A stretch of 64,000 nt of DNA from a virus. The stretch lies in the IMG/VR virus record IMGVR_UViG_3300023184_000070, positions 22,776 to 86,775 of that record; one strand, 5' to 3'. The notes under the pieces were generated by a model. It was not told the DNA's origin. It saw only the letters and a program-made list of their open reading frames with translations, and made no database searches. A program made the translations under genes and the position numbers. Of this stretch, positions 39,101-45,803 are shown one piece after another; within the stretch, counting starts at the first letter, position 1, and each line of letters opens with the position of its first letter.

Positions 39101-39465
39101 CTGCAGGTCCTGATTTAGCTATACCCAATAGATTTGAAGAATATCGCACAAACTATACTTTTAAGAAAACCAATCCAAGTTTTACAACCGGTTTTATGGT
39201 AGCAGATCTATTGGAAGTAACAAAAAATCAATTGAGTGTGTATATTGATATAACTAAGTTACAGCTAGACATTGATTATACCTTATCAATAGCTAACTCT
39301 CGCGCAGTAATAACATTTACAGCAGATGCAGTGGCCCGCATTGCAAATGGTATTAGAGTAGTTGCCAAGTACCGTGAATATGCCCAATGGCAAGATTATA
39401 ATACCACTTTAGGTGATTCAACCACCCCTATAGCAGTATTTTTGAAGAGTAAACCCTATTATTAA
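27166..39465 (+). CDS. giant baseplate/tail protein (4099 residues) with beta-propeller and carbohydrate-binding-like modules
   Basis: This one gene takes almost a fifth of the window and sits where T4 has gp7 (1032 residues). N-terminal motifs (FLPEIFQTDTNKKFLSATLD, FDKFINYSQYYWVPNGLDPV) recur in long structural proteins of environmental myoviruses. Visible modules: a CBM5/12-like segment at about 1976-2016 (LWKASTDYHKGDIVDYKNTY), seven FG-GAP-like repeats at about 2393-2950 (starts near 2393, 2445, 2498, 2625, 2681, 2823, 2911, for example FGSSISVSQNGQYLYIGSPG), YLEEVKPYRTKIRNYRVGYT near 3545, a GQGYTEAPVITI motif near 3627, a second CBM5/12-like segment at about 3718-3765 and an INGEKIIY...LSRGVGGT motif near 3940. 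No stop or frame break is seen. It probably forms the outer baseplate and may touch host glycans; a gp7 identity is by position only. Confidence 0.8.
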   Translation: MAASRTLNFLPEIFQTDTNKKFLSATLDQLISEPSFTRLNGYIGRNFAPGYKSTDTYISEIDSSRQNYQLEPSIVIKNAAGEIEQYSGYSDLINKIQYYGGETTNHDRLFSSESYTYDGLFDFDKFINYSQYYWVPNGLDPVPVTSAIVNSQQTFTITKNTNTNLFDIDSNLSNPRLVVVRGGLYKFKVNQPGSKFWIQTEPSETGTRIGQPKISSRDVLGVSNNGADVGVVEFRVPLIDVQDNFLAMPLLSSVDYATTTPMNQIVGQRFQDVVNTLGGIDGITLSPGNKTIIFITDGMPTVWKIRMTTAGGSSDIIALDVFQALPENHKVYVRSGNTYAGKEFFNKSVINKLTQIPALTAQLNRLYYQDATNPAAYGIIDIVNDAVDSIDVHDEIIGNSKFTSPNGVQFTNGLMVTFDSTVTPSNYANKTYVVEGVGKSISLVAFANLVCPEPGVLTSQVPFDKVPYGSGAFDEVYRGPVTPDYILCNRASLDLSPWARQNRWFHIDVIEATARYNQTVPTFDQASRAQRPIIEFDASIQLINSGRIGKPPVDIIDTTLTDVFGISNKRTVDFINVGLTYTLNFTPDAGDKITVTAGNILVPESEYSIVGNVLTLHSAQMGFDIRVESTRQSSVQNSRSLAVNDIEFKQGQRVLFAADHDPLVRTQAYTVQYSIQNDSTRYSYYDGKGSGQITIEPFDISFVSVSNPAIDDSDPELPNRYVWEVIGSSDILTATEIRGLDYPAGAAIGVVDSVVSTGNRHYLIYFTTSYELTGYQIFDIQLIGSSGSNYVFGGNTKFTTDLKVGGAMYTMDGVYIGTIAHINTDTKLRLEEKSNAILLAQEYQYRDPRIQLIVSKDSEDTYDEFDSIVALSGPWQGISLWYTGTEWVRSQQKTKVNQPPKFDVFDLNDRSFLSSTYTSSKFAGTEIFSYSVGTGNNDSVLGFPLSYRNFNSLADILFNNDFDNDQFTHVRNGKIVSKNVNTGYLRQNTSRLDYTKRNVWSTRDELDKQYQSISATYTGDSTYFEIDVLPAPAINVPNLKVFLNNVLLNSTDYQLVTVGAKKAIHVTKQMSIGDIVNILIYSLEPSTIGFYQVPQNLDYNSKNLPLTTLTLGQLRNHVTVVGQNSIGVSGAVPGNSNLRDIDLKNHGGNILQSAAPTIYASLFLISKQANFINGVDYARREYSKFKNKFLETALTLSGLDYNNPSTAVDVILQTINQAKNPSFPWNSSDMVPYGTYTATRYTVVDPLNRQYKINSIFDITQLQTRAILVYSGSHQLVYGKDYYFPLDRPAIIINDAVDLIAGSIIEIREYNTEGNYIPETPTKLGLYPKFLPAIFNDNTYSNPIQVIQGHDGSLTPIFGDYRDLFLLELETRIYNNIKTNYGKSGFDLRDYIPGRFRETEYTLEEFDAIKARSFMKWAGANRVNFNTNTYYKSGDPFTYNYKSSTDVLFNKSLPGWWRGIYNYFYDTNRPHTHPWEMLGFTETPSWWVETYGPVPYTAENQSLWKDLSLGIIRKGARAGTYAKYARAELLSIIPVDLHGNLLPPLGLIAKQFNGSRTAESFSIGDQSPAESAWMRSSDYPFALQQIVAVMKPAMYFAMLFDTTVYQKNNYFNQYQILSTGQRLNPTDITIHREIVNGSPVNAAGYINYISDYLIGQGINGPATIRSLLSNLNVQLCYKTAGFTDKNYLTVLAEQYSPGSINESIIIPDQNYQIYLNKSVPIDRVTYSAVIIEKTDTGYSVTGYDNNSPFFVIIPSDTNGESYNISVQNIGATIYKNYQFVKLSIPYGHEFTSRQQVVDFLVSYQRYLNSQGFIFDEYNQDLAMTQDWVLSAHEFLTWTLQGWNSGSMMIVSPCNNKLNLISSYSVVDEITNEYLGSRILDPNFSVIKNDNLFIVREAENFVIQTTTNQTIAYAELDLVQHEHILVFDNVTIFNDVIYSPELGSRQYRLKLVGEKTANWDGSLYAPGFIYNSSKIALWKASTDYHKGDIVDYKNTYYTAIQDTAATDTFILKDWKIINKEDVKTGLLPNFATNAAKFNDLYDVDSSTTSEQLQEFGAGLIGFRKRDYLTDLNLSVTSQIKFYQGFIKDKGTKNAINALKNSLFNNLKNDVTYYEEWGFRVGEYGAQNSNHTVELQLDESWKYTGDLGLAIIDNDAEPINGIISIRDQNLYARPLQRVPVNFLNRTPNSSIEDDIQSAGYAIIDDVDATIFDSSTFNTTITDLSVITSGFTIWVAKGNNRDWDIYRVNETNNIITDIEYALDLRGRVKTKNPHNFKVGDIVLIKQFNDLFNGFQEIVEVDTLTSFVTATTIAQNLLLKNSPISGAGILFVLSSIRFNSPKEIANATPLHTWKDGDLTWVDADEHGNWVVYEKSSPWQYATLLDMQTREHMAYSHYGTSVKISPDGKFIAVGSPGDYSGVGALHVFKNDATKKEIAVLPLAKSNITALGSTVDASDQHIIVGAPDTNLDTGKVVVYSVIDPAYVRPVQIIDNPTGLPASKFGSSISVSQNGQYLYIGSPGVDRVFCYKLVDHTFNTTAFKAVIGKSYTLPYTVGAAESLAVYYKNELLTLGTDYTVSNNSVVVNSSVFNINEFDIFTEQEDGFIVITRRAYYQYLSVILGAEAGVLFGHSVKTESTGKILVIGAPNSRVNGKLYAGAAYVYKNTNNSISLVEKIKPDVSTYRANFGTSVEVSNNDCNIYVGAPGYSYDEYSGGAVFRFVNTGLLHGIVVSTPISGNLLSGNIVVNGNLINFPGGVISNLASAINQANIKGIIATSSQNILTIKSALTTPFNKLEVLPNGNSLDYYGISVYKLTEKIVKPFKATGDKFGSKVRTSANAETLLISSINGSIELYANLDNAKTTFDGKITRFIDYFMGTGAVYTYDFMPSSIKDLDPNGRFSMAQEFGTANLRAGDLFGDSVDFNLNSLVIGATLHDNTLPAKQDAGQVYCYENATGKIGWNKIKHQLPAVDVNGINRIFLYDAKTKSMLTSLDYIDPAKGKVLGIAAQDLDFKSSYDPASYNSGTAVDQTRSNEYHWNAAQVGVTWWNLNTLRYIDYEQGDINYRLKNWGKLFPGSDVAVYEWVASNLLPSEYSTVEQGTPLYADNSAYVTTYGLDINGVITSTYYYWVKGRSDVPRNGKRLLSATGIENVIANPKLQNIPYAEILSDRSIGLVNCEKYISGTNTILQVDYDSVLNTNVMHNEFELVQQGNGNSILPTRISDKLVDSLSGVDRLGMVVPDPKLRYSQQIGLGLRPRQTLVRNRNTALKNIVEYANLVFSGTTASTKIQSTHTYTLANWFAKDPEPPESEYDVRAENITELGYVNQFDEVGDILVGLRVLVADDQDYYGLWTLRELTAAGEYAVVKNQQFNTTKLWGFDTWYSSEFTSGTTINYIVEQYSDIEKINIVAGDIVKVLNGPKKGFEIYKFSSATDSALIALEFGTLKINDLIWNTDINGVGFDNAVFDGSSFDNDYSQEIRNILIGLQKNILIEDLADDYNKLMFVAVDYILSEQKNIDWAFKTSFIDVLHQIRDLDQFPLYVKDNTSYYKQYLEEVKPYRTKIRNYRVGYTGMDVASAYTSDFDLPGYYDSDLKRFRSPSTEYFAKDSKLFLLPEYQDWYNNYLNSIASVTVTNRGQGYTEAPVITIIDSAGSGTGVVAYATIGEIAGTIDSITIVNPGKNFRGEPKVLISGVGTGATAVARLSNNKVRSIKTTLKFDRVDYSTDITEWLPNTSYASGRRVSYGGQGYMATDAVPAGQLFNFALFEKIADTDYKSAVDRIASRYQPTKHQVPREFDPATGVINLSRIVPVADYRVNDNTEIYNDTSLASPMNYDDATGTNLTDINLSGGTFVEEKIARAPEELIPGTTLDTLVMTVITDISANIGAPGNVAYRMFKSIDENTEYYSVTGSNVSLLTSTLNRTDTTANVASVSLVFGGVTTGSVFINGEKIIYRDVDFENNRLLHLSRGVGGTPIPATHSVDSRVESAGPDLAIPNRFEEYRTNYTFKKTNPSFTTGFMVADLLEVTKNQLSVYIDITKLQLDIDYTLSIANSRAVITFTADAVARIANGIRVVAKYREYAQWQDYNTTLGDSTTPIAVFLKSKPYY

Positions 39466-39467
39466 TC

Positions 39468-40136
39468 ATGATAAATAATAACATGAACCCAATATCACAC
39501 CCTACCCAAGAAGTGCCTGCTAAGTTGCCAGATGAAAACTCTGGGGTATCAGTGCAAGGACATATCAAAATTTTTGATCCCAAGTCCGGAGAAGTATTTG
39601 TTAATAAGCGAAACGCTATTCATTATGAGAATATTAGTGAAGCGATGGCTTACAGTTTAGCCAACAAAGCAAATTCTTTTATAGCTGAAATGCATTTTGG
39701 TAACGGTGGAACTACAATTGACCCAACTGGTGTTATTAACTATTTGCCCCCAAACGTTAAAACTCAAAATAGTGATCTGTACAACCCTACATATTTTAAA
39801 ATTGTTGATAACAATAACATACACAATCAAGCACCAATGCACAACAAAATGACAATTGTGCATGTTCCTGGCACAGTGTATACTGATATTTTAGTTACTT
39901 GCCTGTTAGACTACGGTGAGCCCGAAACTGGTCAGCTGCCGTTTGATAATGCCCAAAATACCAATTACGATTATGTATTTGACGAATTAGGACTTAAAGG
40001 TTATAACGAAGCCGGTGCCGGCCTAGGCAAGTTACTGACGCACGTAATTTTTCACCCAGTACAAAAAAGTTTAAATCGCCAGATACAAATAGATTATACT
40101 GTTCGCGTACAGACAATCACTAATTTAACAAGTTAA
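39468..40136 (+). CDS. conserved structural protein behind the giant baseplate gene
   Basis: The 222-residue product is not assigned to a T4 gene. It has a disordered N-terminus followed by [39 protein letters not shown] and [20 protein letters not shown], a pattern I associate with virion proteins of environmental T4-like phages. Two in-frame starts (39468 and 39483) are possible and neither has a clear ribosome binding site; coupling to the giant gene, whose stop is 2 bases upstream, is likely. Confidence 0.65.
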   Translation: MINNNMNPISHPTQEVPAKLPDENSGVSVQGHIKIFDPKSGEVFVNKRNAIHYENISEAMAYSLANKANSFIAEMHFGNGGTTIDPTGVINYLPPNVKTQNSDLYNPTYFKIVDNNNIHNQAPMHNKMTIVHVPGTVYTDILVTCLLDYGEPETGQLPFDNAQNTNYDYVFDELGLKGYNEAGAGLGKLLTHVIFHPVQKSLNRQIQIDYTVRVQTITNLTS

Positions 40137-40140
40137 TTAT

Positions 40141-41157
40141 ATGCCATACGTAGTACGAAAAACTAACGGAACAAATCTACTTACTATCCAAGATGGGGCA
40201 TTGGATTTTTCTACTGGATTGTACCTAATAGGTCGCAGTTATGCCGGGTACGGGGAAATTTTAGCTGATAACTTTGTACGATTGGCTGAAAATTTTGCTA
40301 ATATTGCGCCCCCGCAAAACCCGTTAGAAGGACAAGTTTGGTACGACAGTACAGCTAAAAAACTTAAAGTTTGGTCTCTTGATGCTAACAACTTTGGTGA
40401 TTGGCAAGCAGTAGCACAAGCAGGAAGTATAGGCCCACGTGGCGCTACGGGATTTACTGGACCCACAGGCCCCACAGGCCCCACAGGAGTCGGTGCAACT
40501 GGGGCAACTGGGGCAACTGGCGAAACAGGCCCAACTGGTAGAACTGGGCCCACCGGCACTCAAGGCCCAATTGGATTAACAGGTGCTACTGGTTCTACCG
40601 GACCCACTGGATTTACTGGTGCAACAGGACCCACAGGCCCCACTGGAATTGGTGCTACTGGTTCAACTGGACCTACAGGACCCACAGGACCATCCGGAAT
40701 TGGTGCTACTGGTCCTAAGGGAGATACAGGATCCACTGGGCCAACTGGACCACAAGGGCCCAACAGCGCATTTGATCCCGGAACACAAACAATTACTGGG
40801 ACAGATACTAATCAGCCCATTATATTAAACCCAAATGGCACTGGTGGGGTACAAATAGTAGGAACATCAAATGCTGCATTATATCCGTCGTTGAACGGCG
40901 GTCTTACCCTTGGTACCAGTGGTAAACGATGGAAAAGTTTGTATGTTAACACAGTTTTTTTCAATGACGGAACCAATACCACTAGTGGCGGCGCTATATT
41001 AGGGGTTCCTACTCCTGCTACTAGTTTTGGGGCAGCCGGGAACAAACGCGGAATGATATCGTTTGACTATACATATTTGTATTACTGTTCTGATGATTAC
41101 ACTGACGGATCGATAAGGATTTGGAGGCGAGTAGCATGGAGCACTGCAAACTGGTAA
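40141..41157 (+). CDS. collagen-like tail fibre protein
   Basis: The 338-residue product has three parts. The N-terminal domain (1-90; [20 protein letters not shown], then [10 protein letters not shown]) is shared with the next gene and probably attaches to the tail. Residues about 98-208 are an unbroken collagen-like Gly-X-Y repeat, mostly GPTG and GATG, with a single GPKGDTG. The C-terminal 130 residues are beta-rich ([20 protein letters not shown]) and would be the knob. Collagen-like stretches form trimeric triple helices in phage fibres. It is followed by a paralogous fibre gene. Confidence 0.85.
   Translation: MPYVVRKTNGTNLLTIQDGALDFSTGLYLIGRSYAGYGEILADNFVRLAENFANIAPPQNPLEGQVWYDSTAKKLKVWSLDANNFGDWQAVAQAGSIGPRGATGFTGPTGPTGPTGVGATGATGATGETGPTGRTGPTGTQGPIGLTGATGSTGPTGFTGATGPTGPTGIGATGSTGPTGPTGPSGIGATGPKGDTGSTGPTGPQGPNSAFDPGTQTITGTDTNQPIILNPNGTGGVQIVGTSNAALYPSLNGGLTLGTSGKRWKSLYVNTVFFNDGTNTTSGGAILGVPTPATSFGAAGNKRGMISFDYTYLYYCSDDYTDGSIRIWRRVAWSTANW
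40435..40770 (+). repeat. collagen Gly-X-Y coding repeat
   Basis: About 36 consecutive Gly-X-Y codon triplets, largely GGA/GGC-CCC/GCA-ACA/ACT units, within the fibre gene. The repeated DNA produces mirror GPV-rich frames on the opposite strand, which are not genes. Confidence 0.9.
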
Positions 41158-41184
41158 ATAACATTAATTGCGGAGTATTTTAGA

Positions 41185-42420
41185 ATGGCATACAACATTA
41201 CATTATCAAACGGTGACTCTCTGGTAACCATAGCAGATGGCACCGCTGATGTAAACTACACTAGTTTAACGCTAGTTGGTAAAAATTACGCTGGCTACGG
41301 CCAGTTCATGAACGAGAATTTAGTAACTTTACTAGAAAATTTTTCTAATTCGGCGCCCCCAGTCAATCCACTAATTGGACAACTTTGGTTTGATTCAGAA
41401 AACCGCCAAATGAAAGTTTATACAGCCACTGGAACATGGAAAACAATCAGTGCTGCAACCGCAGCTAGATCAGCCCCCCCTGGGCCAGCAATTGGCGATC
41501 AGTGGTTTGACACGTTTAATAAACAATTGTTTATATGGTCAGGCGCACCACATAATTGGAGATTGATTGGCCCGCAATACACGCTACAACAAGGCATCAC
41601 CGGCGCAATACCTGACACATTAACTGACATTTCTGGTATTTCACATGTGGTTATTAAGTTTTATGTAAACGACGTGGTTGCTGGAATTTGGAGCAAGGAT
41701 TCTGAATACCAGCCAAATGAAGAAACTGCGGTTGCTGGATTCGGCAACATATTACCTGGACTAACACTTAGCGATCTAGCGCCAGTTACACAATTATTTA
41801 ATGGTACTGCTCAGGATGCATTGGGCTTACGCGATATCAATGGTGATTATCACCCAGAATCTAGTTATGTTCGCAACGATACTACAGATTTGCAAACCAT
41901 CATGGGACCAATTGAATTTGGTAGTGACTTGACTGTGACAGAAAATAATTTATATGATATCGGATCAAGTGGCTACAAGTTTGCTAGCGTGTATGCAACT
42001 ACATTCCATGGCACATCTACTAGCGCATTGTACGCTGACGTTGCAGAACGCTTTGCAGCTGACGACTATTACGCACCCGGTACAGTGGTTGCTTTAGGCG
42101 GCGCAAACGAAATTACTCGAGTAGCAGAAGAACTAAGTGACGATGTGTTTGGAGTTATTAGTACAGCACCTGCATACTTAATGAACGCTGGAGCAGGATC
42201 AAATACCACTCACCCACCAGTTGCAGTAAGCGGTCGTGTGCCAGTACAAGTTATTGGACGTATTAAAAAAGGCGATAGATTAGTTAGCGCAGGTAACGGT
42301 CTAGCCAGAGCAGCATCAAAAGCAGAAATTACTCCATGGAATGTAATTGGTAGAGCGTTAACCAGCAAAACAAATTCTGAAATTGGTACAATTGAAGCAA
42401 TTGTTAAATTGAGTTCATAA
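41185..42420 (+). CDS. tail fibre protein, paralogue of the collagen-like fibre
   Basis: The 411-residue product shares its N-terminal domain with the gene before it (YAGYGQFMNENLVTLLENFS, then NPLIGQLWFDS), followed by a second QWFD-type copy at about 105-125 (IGDQWFDTFNKQLFIW). The C-terminus (LYADVAERFAADDYYAPGTV, then ISTAPAYLMN and PVQVIGRIKKGDRLVSAGNG) resembles the domain found at the ends of many phage fibres, sometimes acting as a self-cleaving assembly chaperone; cleavage here is not shown. No collagen stretch is present. It probably assembles beside the collagen-like fibre. Confidence 0.78.
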   Translation: MAYNITLSNGDSLVTIADGTADVNYTSLTLVGKNYAGYGQFMNENLVTLLENFSNSAPPVNPLIGQLWFDSENRQMKVYTATGTWKTISAATAARSAPPGPAIGDQWFDTFNKQLFIWSGAPHNWRLIGPQYTLQQGITGAIPDTLTDISGISHVVIKFYVNDVVAGIWSKDSEYQPNEETAVAGFGNILPGLTLSDLAPVTQLFNGTAQDALGLRDINGDYHPESSYVRNDTTDLQTIMGPIEFGSDLTVTENNLYDIGSSGYKFASVYATTFHGTSTSALYADVAERFAADDYYAPGTVVALGGANEITRVAEELSDDVFGVISTAPAYLMNAGAGSNTTHPPVAVSGRVPVQVIGRIKKGDRLVSAGNGLARAASKAEITPWNVIGRALTSKTNSEIGTIEAIVKLSS

Positions 42421-42429
42421 GGATCACGT

Positions 42430-43446
42430 ATGACCTATGTAACTGGCGGATTAGTACAAGCCAATGATTATAATACAGCAAGCACAACCCTTGGTAATGT
42501 TTGGGGTATCGGCTCTGGCGCTTATGGGTATGGACAAGATACCACATATATAGCCCCGGTTGTTGCTGGTGATTTAATAAGAAATGCTGAGTGGAATAAT
42601 CTAGACGCTATCTTAGAATTAGCGACCCAACATCAAAACATTACAACATATAATCCTGCAAGTATTGATTCTGGATTTACATCAGTGATTGCTGGGACCA
42701 CAATCAAACCATATGGTCATTATGTTCCTTATATACAACAAGCAACTCGAAATACTGGAAATACATATGCAGTAACTGACAGTGTTGCCAGTACTACTAG
42801 TTATACTGGCATATGGGGGCATGATGCTGCAAGAACACTAAGTGTCACACAAACACTAACATTTGCCAGTGCCGATGCTGCTAGATATTATTTCAATGCA
42901 GGCGGAAAAATCAAATTGAATTTCACACACACTGGTGGTAATACTTCTAGGGATGTACTGTGGCGTAATCTATGCAATTCTGCAGGTACTATAGAAATTG
43001 GATATAGAAATACCAAAAGACTAGGTGGTGACCCACTAGCCACAAACTTTACCATTAGAAATCAAGGCAATGGTGGGTATTGGACAATTACTCCGGGAAC
43101 ACCAATTGAGCACTATAGACAATACCCAGCAGCTGGATATAGTGAATATTATGGTGGCGGCGGCTATAACTACAACTACCACTACAACTACAACTACATT
43201 GATACCCTAGACTATATACAAGTTTTGCTGACAACGTCTGGTAGCACTGGTTCTCATGGCGGGCTTGGTACTAATTTAATAATAACTACAAATTTTGTAA
43301 ATGGAACCATGATTACGCCCGCCGGAAACGATCACGTTTCAGGTACTACCGTTACTTCGTTAGTCAAGTCCAGCCCGGGTAGAACTTATCTCCCGATTAA
43401 TACATGGGGAACTGCTAGTTTTAATGGAGTGGCATCGCTTATTTGA
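42430..43446 (+). CDS. fibre or tail-tip structural protein
   Basis: The 338-residue product opens with VQANDYNTASTTLGNVWGIG and AGDLIRNAEWNNLDAILELA, a pattern used at the N-terminus of several phage fibre-associated proteins. A beta-rich body follows, then a Tyr/Asn/Gly-rich stretch at about 240-255 (alternating Y-N and H-Y) of low complexity. A good AAGGATC site precedes the ATG. It ends the run of fibre genes. Function is inferred from position. Confidence 0.65.
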   Translation: MTYVTGGLVQANDYNTASTTLGNVWGIGSGAYGYGQDTTYIAPVVAGDLIRNAEWNNLDAILELATQHQNITTYNPASIDSGFTSVIAGTTIKPYGHYVPYIQQATRNTGNTYAVTDSVASTTSYTGIWGHDAARTLSVTQTLTFASADAARYYFNAGGKIKLNFTHTGGNTSRDVLWRNLCNSAGTIEIGYRNTKRLGGDPLATNFTIRNQGNGGYWTITPGTPIEHYRQYPAAGYSEYYGGGGYNYNYHYNYNYIDTLDYIQVLLTTSGSTGSHGGLGTNLIITTNFVNGTMITPAGNDHVSGTTVTSLVKSSPGRTYLPINTWGTASFNGVASLI

Positions 43447-43477
43447 TTAAATACTAAACACTTGTTTAGGATCAATC

Positions 43478-43798
43478 ATGGAAGCCAAAAATCTCAAAAA
43501 TCTTGCCGATGCACAATTTGCAAGAACCGTATTTTTAAATAATCTCAAAGAAACGTACGAATCAAAACTCATAGTAGAACATCGCGGCGGCACGTTCTTA
43601 GCCAAACCCGAATTAATTGCTTTTTTGAACAGTTGGGGAGAAGAAGAAGTGCATGTTGAAGATATGTACAACAATCCAATATTGGCAAATAGGATCAGTT
43701 TATTGGAACAAATTAAAGTGGCCTATAGAACAGCATCAGCACATTGGGCATCAGAAATTCAACGAGTAAACTCAATCCAAAGAACAACAGATGTCTAA
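43478..43798 (+). CDS. conserved small protein behind the fibre genes
   Basis: The 106-residue product (MEAKNLKNLADAQFARTVFL...) is not assigned. It contains SKLIVEHRGGTFLAKPELIA and a helical C-terminus. The AGGATC site is good and the stop overlaps the start of the next gene (ATGTCTAA), which ties it to the sugar-transfer cassette. It might be a fibre assembly factor, but this is a guess from place alone. Confidence 0.6.
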   Translation: MEAKNLKNLADAQFARTVFLNNLKETYESKLIVEHRGGTFLAKPELIAFLNSWGEEEVHVEDMYNNPILANRISLLEQIKVAYRTASAHWASEIQRVNSIQRTTDV

Positions 43799-44627
43799 GG
43801 GTGTATTAATTTTTGCCTATAACAACGCTTTCGATTACGTAGAAATGGCCACAGCAGCCGCTAAACTAGTAAAAAAATTTTTAAACATTCCAGTTACTTT
43901 AGTTACAAATTCAATTGAAGTAACAGATCCTGTATTTGATACTATCATTGTACAGGATCTTGGAGAAAGTCAATTTGAGCGTGTGTTTAATTTTGGTAGT
44001 GCCAAAGAAAAAGTTGTATGGCATAATCAAAATAGGTCAAGTGCATATGATCTAAGTCCCTACGATCAAACATTACTAATTGATGCTGATTATTTAATGT
44101 TCGATGACCACTTAAAATATTTGTTTAATACCAATTTAGAAATTGCCTGCTATAATCGAGTAGTTGATATAAGTGGAAGTAACCAATTGCAGAAAGGTGC
44201 TAGGGTGGGATTTCCTGGTATTCCCATGCAGTGGGCAACAGTAGTTTACTTTACAAAAAGCAAATTGGCTGAATCAGTATTTGCTTTCATGAAAACAATA
44301 CGACGTAATTATTTGTATTATTCAACTGCATATAATTTTGATCCGCAACTGTTTAGAAACGATTATGCATTAAGTATTGCATTGCAAACCTTAACCGGTT
44401 ATAATATTAAAAAATTTACAGCGATTCCGGGGCCGCTCATGACTGCCAATACTACTGTTGCATTAGCTGAAGTTCGGAGATCTGGTGAACTAATATTTAA
44501 ATGGCAAACCAAACATGATTCAAAATATTTGATGATGCGGTTACGCGATACTAATATTCATATTATGAATAAACGTACAATCACAGATCCGGCAATAATT
44601 GAACAAATAACCGACTTTGCAGCATGA
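43791..44627 (+). CDS. GT-A-type glycosyltransferase-like protein
   Basis: The 278-residue product has a Rossmann-like N-terminus (GVLIFAYNNAFDYVEMATAA) and LLIDADYLMF with DAD at 98-100, the metal/nucleotide-sugar motif of GT-A glycosyltransferases. The rest (AIALQTLTGYNIKKF) is compatible with acceptor binding. It starts inside the stop of the gene before and overlaps the next by ATGA. Donor and acceptor are unknown; the adjacent fibres or a host surface glycan are the natural candidates. Confidence 0.65.
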   Translation: MSKGVLIFAYNNAFDYVEMATAAAKLVKKFLNIPVTLVTNSIEVTDPVFDTIIVQDLGESQFERVFNFGSAKEKVVWHNQNRSSAYDLSPYDQTLLIDADYLMFDDHLKYLFNTNLEIACYNRVVDISGSNQLQKGARVGFPGIPMQWATVVYFTKSKLAESVFAFMKTIRRNYLYYSTAYNFDPQLFRNDYALSIALQTLTGYNIKKFTAIPGPLMTANTTVALAEVRRSGELIFKWQTKHDSKYLMMRLRDTNIHIMNKRTITDPAIIEQITDFAA

Positions 44628-45466
44628 CACGCGGATATTTAACTTTTGTACAAAATTCCGGATCAGTGGACTATCTGACCATGGCCTATGTCCAGGCGTT
44701 AAGTATCAAAGCAACTCAAAAAATAAACAGTTATTCAATTGTAATTGACTGTGCCACTGAGCAGTTAGTAACTGATCAGCATCGTCGAGTGTTTGATTAT
44801 ATTATTCCCGTGCCCGGTGAAGATGATTCAGCAAATGATAAATGGAAATTAAAAAACGAATGGAAAGCATTACAAGCCAGCCCATATATAGAAACAATTA
44901 AAGTTGAAGCAGACATGTTGTTTACATCATCAGTGGATCATTGGTGGGATATACTAGCACTACAAGATGTTTGTTTTACTACTAACGTGGTTGATTACAC
45001 TGGGGAAATTTCCAGCAGCAGAGTATATCGGCAAGTGTTTGATTCTAATCATTTATTAAATGTCTATAGTGGATTTTATTATTTTAAAAAATCACCACTG
45101 GCTGAAGAATTGTTTAATTATGCTAGATTAATTTATACAAATTGGACGTTGTTTAGGGATCAAATATTAAAGTCATGTACTGAAAAAGAACCCAATACCG
45201 ATTTAGTATTTGCTATTGCAGCAAAACTATGTGGCAACACCAAATTACATAATCCAAAAACACAAATACCAAGATTTGTGCATATGAAAGGTGCGATCAA
45301 TGGGTGGGGAATTAATCAAGATTGGCAAACTATGGTATACCATCAATTTGACAAAACTACCTTAACTGTGGGGTTCACTCGACAAACCTTACCATTCCAT
45401 TATCACCAGAAAAATTTCATATCCAATGATATAATTAATCATTATGAACAACTACTTCGAAACTAA
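44624..45466 (+). CDS. glycosyltransferase-like protein, relative of the preceding gene
   Basis: The 280-residue product has the same general layout: GYLTFVQNSGSVDYLTMAYV at the N-terminus and TIKVEADMLF with EAD at 95-97 replacing DxD. Later YSGFYYFKKSPLAEELFNYA matches the YFTKSKLAESVFAF segment of the gene before, so the two are probably divergent copies. The Glu for Asp change could alter metal binding. ATGA coupling upstream and a 23-base overlap downstream place it in one operon. Confidence 0.6.
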   Translation: MTRGYLTFVQNSGSVDYLTMAYVQALSIKATQKINSYSIVIDCATEQLVTDQHRRVFDYIIPVPGEDDSANDKWKLKNEWKALQASPYIETIKVEADMLFTSSVDHWWDILALQDVCFTTNVVDYTGEISSSRVYRQVFDSNHLLNVYSGFYYFKKSPLAEELFNYARLIYTNWTLFRDQILKSCTEKEPNTDLVFAIAAKLCGNTKLHNPKTQIPRFVHMKGAINGWGINQDWQTMVYHQFDKTTLTVGFTRQTLPFHYHQKNFISNDIINHYEQLLRN

Positions 45467-45803
45467 TATACGAGCCAGCGTTAAGCACGTACCCGACGCG
45501 TCGGTGTACCGAGTGCATTACGATTTGGATACACAAATATGTACACATAAAACTAATTCGGAGTCTGATATCTCTGATAACTACATTGTAGTCGATAAAG
45601 AATTTTATAATTCCATAGATTTTTGTGGCAATTATCGAGTAGTAGATAAAAAATTAGAAAAACTTGTAATTGAATTTCAAGTACAAAATAAAAAATTGAT
45701 TCAAACTAATACTGGCGTATTCAAAACAACAAAAAATAACATGATTTTTGTAATCGACGATCATCCATATTTAAACGAAAGTGATAGCTGGGGTTACTCA
45801 TGA
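45444..45803 (+). CDS. hypothetical protein in the sugar-transfer cassette
   Basis: The 119-residue product is not recognised (MNNYFETNIRASVKHVPDAS...). It is beta-rich and polar, with no catalytic motif that I can see. It overlaps the preceding gene by 23 bases and the next by ATGA, so it is cotranslated with the glycosyltransferase-like genes and may be an accessory subunit. Confidence 0.55.
   Translation: MNNYFETNIRASVKHVPDASVYRVHYDLDTQICTHKTNSESDISDNYIVVDKEFYNSIDFCGNYRVVDKKLEKLVIEFQVQNKKLIQTNTGVFKTTKNNMIFVIDDHPYLNESDSWGYS

Noticed and set aside
40239-40763. Minus-strand Gly-Pro-Val-rich frames opposite the collagen-like fibre
   Set aside because: They are the mirror of a repeated GGN-CCN coding sequence, not independent genes.
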